Source: Pontiella desulfatans
GTDB taxonomy: Bacteria; Verrucomicrobiota; Kiritimatiellia; Kiritimatiellales; Pontiellaceae
Direction: 5' to 3'
Length of the DNA stretch: 9,657 nucleotides
Assembly (NCBI GenBank): GCA_029287275.1
Contig: JARFRL010000398.1
Span: 1 to 9,657 of the forward strand
The first letter of the stretch is position 1; every line of letters begins with the position of its first letter. Position numbers and translations under genes: made by a program. Below, in pieces: positions 1 to 6,000 of the stretch. Below the pieces are notes generated by a model, which saw only the letters and a list, made by a program, of their open reading frames with translations, ran no database searches and was not told where the DNA came from.

Positions 1-1
1 C

Positions 2-481
2 GGCGCGGCCGCCTCGATCCTGATGCATCTCTACCGGATGATGCGTCCGCACGTCGCCGTTCTGGGTCGCCACCCGGACGGAGCGCTACGCGACGCGGAG
101 CTGCACCATCTCGAAGTCGATCGCCTGTTGCTCGCCATTCGTTTGGACGGCCGCCTGTTTTTCGCGAACACCTCCTATTTCGAAGACGAGGTCCACGCGG
201 CGTTGGATCGGATTCCCGACGCGCGGCACGTGGCGATCATCTTCAACGGCGTGAACGCCATCGACTCGTCCGGAACGGAAATGCTCAAGGAGTTGCATGG
301 GCAGCTCAATCACCTGGGTGTTTCGTTGTCGTTCGTGGGGGTGAAGAATCAGGTGCTCTCGGTCATGCGGGCCAGCGGGCTGGAAGAGGTCGTGGGCCGC
401 GAAAACTTCTTCGGGACCTACGAGCACGCCCGCGAAGCCGTGCTCAATCGCATGCCCTCCACCCAAACCTACGCGATCTAG
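2..481 (+). CDS. SulP-family anion permease, C-terminal STAS domain (5' truncated)
   Basis: This is the C-terminal end of a sulfate permease (SulP/SLC26)-type transporter. The reading frame is open to the window edge, so the membrane part lies outside. The visible 159 residues begin with the linker that follows the last membrane helix; the stretch RPHVAVLGR is typical of the SulP linker. A STAS (anti-sigma-antagonist-like) domain follows. It includes a LDGRLFFANTSYFED strand-helix segment and the loop AIDSSGTEML near positions 255-290, whose DSSG matches the conserved STAS loop (the serine region that is phosphorylated in SpoIIAA-type proteins). In SulP proteins the STAS domain is cytoplasmic and supports folding, regulation or partner binding. 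The substrate (sulfate, bicarbonate or another anion) cannot be told from this fragment. A separate STAS protein is the alternative, but the linker argues for SulP. The gene ends tail to tail with the leftward peptidase gene, the two stops overlapping in CTAG. Confidence 0.85.
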   Translation, partial: GAAASILMHLYRMMRPHVAVLGRHPDGALRDAELHHLEVDRLLLAIRLDGRLFFANTSYFEDEVHAALDRIPDARHVAIIFNGVNAIDSSGTEMLKELHGQLNHLGVSLSFVGVKNQVLSVMRASGLEEVVGRENFFGTYEHAREAVLNRMPSTQTYAI

Positions 482-1656
482 CCCGCCAACTCGACGATGT
501 TCAGCAGCACGCCGCACGCGAGCAGGTATTCCCGGATGTCGACGTATTCCGCGATCTGATGAAATTTGTGGGAGCCGGTTCCGAGCGTGACCGTCGGCAG
601 ACCCTTTTCGTTGAAGTTGTTCGCGTCGAGGCCCGCGTCCATCACCAGCGGATTCGGTAGCTTGCCCGCGCGCTCCACGGCCTGGCTGGCGATCTTCACG
701 CAGGGCTCCGATTTCTTCAGCCGGAAGGCGTTGTAGTCCGATTCGGTGGTGAACTTCACCTTGCCGGCTTTACCGGCGTCGTTCGTGACGCTCGCCGCGG
801 CCGCGGCGAACGCGTCCTGGTGAACCTTGATGATCCGCTTCAGAAACGCGGCGTTATGGCTCCGGCACTCGCCGGTCATGACGCAGCGGTCCATGACCTG
901 ATTGCTGGCCTCGCCGCCGTTCACGGAACCCAGGTTGGAGGTGCCCGCCCGGTTGCCTTTGATGATTTTCCCGAAATAGCCTTTCTCCGCGATCGTCGCC
1001 ATCGCCTTCGATCCGATCAGTCCCGCGGAGACGCCTTTGTGCGGCTCGAGCCCGGCGTGGGTCGAGATTCCCTTGATCTCGGCCCGCCAACGCGCCGCGC
1101 TCATCGCGCCGATCACGATCTCGTTGGGGAACTGCCCATCAAGGTTGAAGCCCATCGCGGGATGGCCCAGATCCTTGAAACGAACCATGCGCGAGCCATG
1201 CAGGCCGTTCTCCTCCGCGATCGGAAAGAGCAGGGTGATCGGCGGGTGGGGCAGCTTGTTTTTAAGAAGGGTTTCGCACAGCGTCACGATGGCCGCGCAA
1301 CCCGAACGGTCGTCGCCGCCTAGTCCGGTCTCGCCTTGGGCCACGACGCGGTTGCCTTTGATGACCGGAACCGCTCCGCGGCACAGCGGCACCGTGTCCA
1401 TGTGCGCGGAGAACATGATCCGCGGCGCTTTGATCGTGCCGGGGAGTTTGACGATCAGGTTGCCGATCTCGTATCCATCGCCCAAGCGTTCGTGCGCGTC
1501 GTCGGTCGTAATCCACGCCTTCGCGCAGCCCGCCGCGATCAGTTTTTTCGTGATCGCCGCGGCGACTTTCGCCTCTTTTCCCGTCGGGCCCTCAACGGCC
1601 AGCAAGTCCATCAAATGCGCCATCGCGCGCGCGCGGTCAACCGGTGATGATTTCAT
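478..1656 (-). CDS. M20-family metallopeptidase, PepT-like (tripeptidase-like)
   Basis: This 392-residue protein belongs to the M20 di-zinc peptidase family and most resembles the PepT-like branch. It should remove N-terminal residues from short peptides in the cytosol; no signal peptide is seen. The metal-site residues are all present: H85 and D87 in SAHMDTVP, bridging D115 in GGDDRSG, the general base/ligand pair E148-E149 in AEENG, D173 in NLDG, and H366 in HKFHQIAEYVDI. The lid/dimerisation domain carries H200 in STHAGLEPHKG, a position that reaches the neighbouring active site in M20 dimers. GGEASNQVMD and DANNFNEKGLPTV are also typical. The length suits the PepT-like group. The start is ATG 1656, with AAAGGA 8 nt upstream inside the 3' end of deoA; the two genes overlap by 20 bp, so translation is probably coupled. 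The exact peptide specificity is not readable from the sequence, so I give no symbol. Confidence 0.88.
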   Translation of the reverse strand: MKSSPVDRARAMAHLMDLLAVEGPTGKEAKVAAAITKKLIAAGCAKAWITTDDAHERLGDGYEIGNLIVKLPGTIKAPRIMFSAHMDTVPLCRGAVPVIKGNRVVAQGETGLGGDDRSGCAAIVTLCETLLKNKLPHPPITLLFPIAEENGLHGSRMVRFKDLGHPAMGFNLDGQFPNEIVIGAMSAARWRAEIKGISTHAGLEPHKGVSAGLIGSKAMATIAEKGYFGKIIKGNRAGTSNLGSVNGGEASNQVMDRCVMTGECRSHNAAFLKRIIKVHQDAFAAAAASVTNDAGKAGKVKFTTESDYNAFRLKKSEPCVKIASQAVERAGKLPNPLVMDAGLDANNFNEKGLPTVTLGTGSHKFHQIAEYVDIREYLLACGVLLNIVELAG

Positions 1657-2908
1657 GAATCAGTTCCTTTGGTTCAACGGGCGCGTCGGAAACCGCGAAA
1701 GCGCGGTCGAGCGCCGCGCGGAGTTGGGTTTCGTTTTCACGGCCGTTGGAATGAATGACGCAGAGCGGTTCGCCTTGTTCAACGAACTCGCCGACTTTTT
1801 TCAAATCCGAGATCCCGACGGCGTGGTCGATCGCGTCGGTGGTTTTGGCGCGGCCGGCGCCGAGCAGAAGCGCGGCGCGGCCGATGGCTTCGGCGTCGGC
1901 CTTGGCGATGTATCCGGGGCGGGGCGCGGGGAGGGGGATTTGGTGCTCCGCGACGGGTAGGCCCGCGGCGAGGTCGCCGCCATGGCGCGCCACCATCCGT
2001 TCGAATTTCGCGAACGCGGCGCCGTTCGTCAACACGGTGGACGCGTTCGCTTTCACGCCCACCAGTTCCAGCATGCGTTCCGCGAGGGTGAGTGTGAGTC
2101 CGCGGGAATCCGCTGGGCCTTCGCCGCGTAGGATCTCCAGCGCCTCTCGGACTTCGAGCGCGTTGCCGACGGCGCGGCCGAGGGGTTGGTCCATGTTGGT
2201 GATGAGCGCGACGACTTTTTTTCCCATGGCGACGCCGGTGTCGACGAGGCCTTGGGCGAGGGCGCGGGCGTCGGCGCTGTTCTTCATGAACGCGCCGGAG
2301 CCGCGTTTCACGTCGAGGACGAGCGCGTCGGTCCCTTCGGCGAGTTTTTTGGACATGATGGAGGAGACGATGAGCGGAATGGAGGGGACGGTGGCGGTGA
2401 CGTCGCGCAGGGCGTAGAGTTTTTTGTCGGCCGGCGCGATTTCGGCGGTTTGGCCGATCATGGAGCACCCGACTTCATCGAGCGTGGCGAAGAATTCCTC
2501 CTCGCTCAGATCGACGCGGTAGCCGGGGATGGATTCGAGCTTGTCGAGCGTGCCGCCGGTGATGCCGAGGCCGCGGCCGGAAATCATCGGGACCGTCGCG
2601 CCGCAGGCCGCGACGAGCGGGGCGAGGGGGATGGAGATTTTGTCGCCGATGCCGCCGGTGGAATGTTTGTCGACCTTGACGCCGCGGATGGATTCGGGGT
2701 CGATGACCTTGCCGGATTCCATCATGGCGAGGGTGAGATCGGCGGTTTCGCGGGGCGTCATGCCCTGGAAATAGATGGCCATGGCCAGCGCGGACATCTG
2801 GTAGTCGGGGATCTCGCCCTTGGTGTGGCCGTCGATGAAGGCGCGGATTTCGCCGGCGTCGAGCTCCGCTCCGTCGCGTTTCTTTTCAATAATCCATTGT
2901 GGCAACAT
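1637..2908 (-). CDS. deoA: Thymidine phosphorylase (pyrimidine nucleoside phosphorylase family II)
   Basis: This cytosolic dimeric enzyme carries out phosphorolysis of thymidine/deoxyuridine to the base and 2-deoxyribose-1-phosphate in pyrimidine salvage and catabolism. The 423 residues align end to end with family NP-II. The N-terminal helical part has IIEKKRDG and IPDYQMSALAMAIYFQGM. The phosphate-binding KHSTGGIGDK is at 81-90. The family signature SGRGLGITGGTLDKLES spans 110-126. The pyrimidine-contacting R168, S183 and K187 are in LRDVT and SSIMSKK. DVKRGSGAFMK follows at about 199, and the C-terminal alpha/beta domain starts near 335. Position 108 is Met, as in E. coli DeoA, where pyrimidine nucleoside phosphorylases (Pdp) usually have Lys; this favours a deoxynucleoside-specific enzyme. 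The His common in GLGHTGG is Ile116, a substitution also known elsewhere in the family. The start at ATG 2908 matches the family N-terminus, although no Shine-Dalgarno precedes it. It is the first gene of a two-gene operon with the M20 peptidase. Confidence 0.92.
   Translation of the reverse strand: MLPQWIIEKKRDGAELDAGEIRAFIDGHTKGEIPDYQMSALAMAIYFQGMTPRETADLTLAMMESGKVIDPESIRGVKVDKHSTGGIGDKISIPLAPLVAACGATVPMISGRGLGITGGTLDKLESIPGYRVDLSEEEFFATLDEVGCSMIGQTAEIAPADKKLYALRDVTATVPSIPLIVSSIMSKKLAEGTDALVLDVKRGSGAFMKNSADARALAQGLVDTGVAMGKKVVALITNMDQPLGRAVGNALEVREALEILRGEGPADSRGLTLTLAERMLELVGVKANASTVLTNGAAFAKFERMVARHGGDLAAGLPVAEHQIPLPAPRPGYIAKADAEAIGRAALLLGAGRAKTTDAIDHAVGISDLKKVGEFVEQGEPLCVIHSNGRENETQLRAALDRAFAVSDAPVEPKELIHEIITG
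1665..1670 (-). promoter_or_regulatory. Shine-Dalgarno of the M20 peptidase gene, inside deoA
   Basis: Read on the minus strand this is AAAGGA, 8 nt before ATG 1656. It lies within the last codons of deoA. It supports the chosen peptidase start and implies that ribosomes ending on deoA (stop 1637-1639) pass over the peptidase start region. Confidence 0.55.
1916..1937 (+). other. Potential four-tetrad G-quadruplex motif inside deoA
   Basis: On the plus strand four runs of G (4, 4, 4 and 5 long) are separated by loops of 1, 3 and 1 bases, at 1916-1919, 1921-1924, 1928-1931 and 1933-1937. This is a textbook intramolecular quadruplex pattern with very short loops. It lies on the template strand of deoA. 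The mRNA carries the complementary C-runs, which encode the proline-rich link IPLPAPRPGY (residues 324-333) leading into the C-terminal domain. Formation in the cell is not shown. Confidence 0.5.
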
Positions 2909-2914
2909 GAGGGA

Positions 2915-2920
2915 AGCATA
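2915..2920 (-). promoter_or_regulatory. Candidate -10 element for leaderless deoA transcription
   Basis: On the minus strand the hexamer is TATGCT, keeping the T-A-T and final T of the -10 consensus. It ends 6 nt before the deoA ATG, so a start site about 7 nt downstream would fall on the ATG itself. No Shine-Dalgarno exists in these 6 bases or just upstream. I see no convincing -35 at the usual spacing, so this is a weak call. Confidence 0.28.
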
Positions 2921-2939
2921 GTGCGGCCGCCCGCGTTCG

Positions 2940-2969
2940 CACCATCATTTTAGCGAAAATTTTCCGGTG
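2940..2969. promoter_or_regulatory. AT-rich imperfect dyad in the divergent intergenic region (candidate operator)
   Basis: An inverted repeat ATTTT-AGCG-AAAAT (2947-2960) is flanked by outer half-sites CACC (2940-2943) and GGTG (2966-2969), nearly on the same centre (3 and 5 nt away from the inner arms). It is the only AT-rich stretch in this 92-bp region and lies between the two candidate -10 elements. It could be an operator shared by deoA and the kinase gene, or simply an AT-rich promoter spacer. No known regulator motif is recognised. Confidence 0.3.
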
Positions 2970-2988
2970 ATTGGATGGCGTGTTGTTG

Positions 2989-2994
2989 TAGAAT
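2989..2994 (+). promoter_or_regulatory. Candidate -10 element for leaderless kinase transcription
   Basis: TAGAAT matches the -10 consensus at five of six positions and ends 6 nt before ATG 3001. A transcript starting at the usual distance would begin at or next to the start codon. No Shine-Dalgarno precedes this ATG. There is no good -35 at 16-18 bp; TTGGAT at 2971-2976 is too close. Confidence 0.33.
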
Positions 2995-3000
2995 TCGGCC

Positions 3001-6000
3001 ATGCTGAATTTCCTTGGAAAAAGAGGAGCGTGGTTGGCGATCTGCGTTTCGTTGGTCTTAGGCGCTTCCGGCGCTAAACGTGATATTCGGGTGGGTGTAT
3101 TTCCCTTGGACCCGTTGAACTACATGGATGAAGAGGGGGCCGCGCGTGGTTTCAACCCCGATTTGTTGCGCGCGATCGCGTTGGAGCGAGGCGATTGGAA
3201 TCCGGTTTTCATCCCCGTGACCTGGTCCGAAGGGCTCCAGAAACTGCAAGACGAACAACTCGATTTGATGCTTTCAGTCACCCGAACCGAACGGCGCGCG
3301 AAGGTGATGGATTTTTCGAACGAACGGGTTCTCGAGGTGTGGGGGCAGGTTTATGTCCATCCCGACGCGGGGATTGAAAGCGTGCTCGATCTGGAGGGTC
3401 GCCTGGTCGGCGTCATGCGCGCGGACATCAACGGGAAAAATTTCATCAAACTCGCGGACGCGTTCGGCATTCATTACGAAATTGTCGAGTACGACACGCA
3501 CGAGGAGATTTTGGTGGCGGCCGAGCATGGAGCCATTGACGCGTGCGTTCTTCCGAGTCATTACGGGCTGCGCCACGCGCCTCGGCATGATTTGGTCGGC
3601 ACCTCGATCCTGTTTTCGCCCGCTCCCGTGTTTTTCGCCGCGAAGAAAGGCCGCGATGGCGACGTGCTGAATGATATCGACACGGTGCTGAAAAAGTGGA
3701 AAGCGGACGAGCGATCCTTTTATTACGCGTGTTTTGAAAATTGGTTTGGGACGGACGTCGCGTTGGTGTCGCGGGTGCCGTTTTGGATTTGGGGCGCGCT
3801 GGGCGCCACGCTTCTCGGCATGCTGCTTCTGTCCGTTTTTATTGGGCTGTCCAAGCGTCAGATAATTGCCCGAACCTCGGAGTTGAGCGATAGCGAGGAA
3901 CGCTATCGCTTGCTGGTGGAAAATCACACGGATCTCGTGGTCAAGGTGGATTTGGAAAAGCGTTTTCTTTATGTGAGCCCATCCTACTGCGACACGTTCG
4001 GCAAGAGTGAGGCGTCGTTGCTCGGCAACACCTTCATGCCGCTGGTCCACGAGGAAGATCAAGTCTCGACCGCGACGGAGTTCGCCAAAGTTTTCGAGCC
4101 GCCGCACCGGGCCTACATGGAACAACGCGCCCTTACCAAAAATGGCTGGCGGTGGCTCGCGTGGGAGGACTCCGGCGTGCTGGACGAGCGGGGAAACGTG
4201 GTCGAGATCATCGGCGTCGGCCGCGACGTCACGGAGCGCAAGGCCGCTGAACAAGCCCGCAATGAGAGCGTTGAACGTCTTCGCCTCGCGACGGACGCGG
4301 CGAAAATCGGTATTTGGGAATATGATTTCGCGCGCGACGAACTCATCTGGGACGACCAGATGTTCAAGCTCTACGGCATGGACCCGGACTCGTTCGAGGG
4401 GACGTTCCACGCGTGGCGGAGGCGCCTGCTAGCCGACGATCTGGAGGCGACGGAGCACGTGTTCCAGCGCGCCGTCGAGGAAGGCGCGCTGTTCGAGGCG
4501 GAGTTCCGCGTGCTGTGGGACGACGAAAGCGAGCATTGCATCAAGGCGCTCGCGGAGATCGAACGCGATCCTGGCGGGCGGCCCATCCGAGCGATCGGAA
4601 CCAACTGGGACGTCACGCGCCGGCGGCGAATGGTCGCGGCGCTGACCGAGAGCGAACGCGACTACCGGCAGCTGTTCGAGAACATGACGACCGGTTTCAT
4701 GATGCTACAGGCGGTCGATAACGAATCCGGAAACCCGTTGGATTTCAGAGTCACGCAGGTGAACCGTGCCGCCGAACAGCTCGCGGACGGGCGTCGAAGC
4801 GAGATGATCGGGCGGTTGATTTCGGAGTGTTTCGACCCGTTGGAGGATGGTTGGATCGAGGTTTTCGCCAAGGTCGCGCGGACGGGTAGGTCCTCGTCGT
4901 TTGAAGGCCGAATGAGTTCTCTCGCGAAATATCTTTCGGTCTGGATTTTCGTCGCGAAGCCCGGCTATTTGGGCGTCGTTTTATCCGATGACACGGCGCG
5001 CCGCGCCGCGGAAGACGCCATCCTGCGGGCGCGGCAGGAGCTTGAGCACATCATCGACAACACCAAGGACGTGATCTTCCAGATTGACCCGGAAGGCAAC
5101 TACATCTTCGCCAACGCGGCGGCGCGGGAGGTTTCGGGCTACGCGGCGAGTGAGATTCTAACCATGAACATGTTTGATCTCATTCTGCCCGAGTATCACG
5201 AAACGACGCTCGCCCGTTTACGCCGGCGGCTGGAAAACAATCCCGACGCGGGCAATTTCACCTTCGAAATCCGGCATAAAGAAGGCCACAGGGTCTGGCT
5301 TGAACTCGCGACCAGCGCCGTATATGGACCGCGCGGCGAACTGGAATCCATTCAGGGCGTCGCGCGCGACGTCACGCAACGCAAGGAGTTCGACAAGGAG
5401 ATCGAGGAGTCGCGCCGGTTCTTGCGGACCATCATCGACACGATTCCCGCCCGTGTCTTCTGGAAGGATTTGAACTCGACCTTTCTCGGGAGCAACATCG
5501 CGTTCGCGAAGGACTCCGGACTGGGCGATCCGGAAGAGCTCGTCGGTAAAAACGACTACGAAATGAGCTGGGGCGACACCGAGGCGGAACAGTTCCGCGC
5601 CGACGACAAGGCGGTGATGGACAGTGGCGTTTCACGCGTTAATTTCGAGGAAGTCCAGACGCGCCCCGACGGAAGAAAACGTTGGTTGAGCACCAGCAAA
5701 GTGCCCATCCGCGACGCGGGGGGCGAAATCATCGGCGTGCTGGGCGCCTATCAGGACATTACAGAGCGCAAGGCGTTGGGAGAGGAGCGCGCCCGACTAT
5801 TCGCCGCGATCAATCAATCGACCGAGGCGATCGTCATCATCGATGTGGAAGGCGTCGTCAAATACGTGAACCCCGCCTTCGAAACGGTGACGGGCCGCTC
5901 GAAAGACGATAGCGTCGGCCAGCATCTCGCCGCCATCAAGAGCGGGCGGCGCGACGACGAATTCTTTCCCCGCGTCTGGAGTACGATCGAGCGCGGCGAA

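Noticed and set aside
2..481. Reading the STAS fragment as a SpoIIAA-like anti-sigma-factor antagonist
   Set aside because: The sequence before the STAS domain matches the SulP linker and the frame is open to the window edge, so a permease C-terminus is the better reading.
1624..1635. Six CG dinucleotides in a row next to the deoA stop, and five at 9623-9632
   Set aside because: Alternating CG can form Z-DNA, but such short tracts are expected in GC-rich coding DNA; here they encode ordinary Arg/Ala codons or lie in unassigned sequence.
1037..1960. 307-codon plus-strand open frame over the peptidase and deoA genes
   Set aside because: It spans two well-supported opposite-strand genes and their overlap, has no family resemblance, and changes in composition where the underlying genes change.
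3274..4410. Long open frame (378 codons) antisense to the kinase gene
   Set aside because: The protein lacks any recognisable domain, is very rich in Arg/His/Val, and lies opposite confident SBP and PAS coding sequence. In GC-rich DNA the antisense frame is often open.
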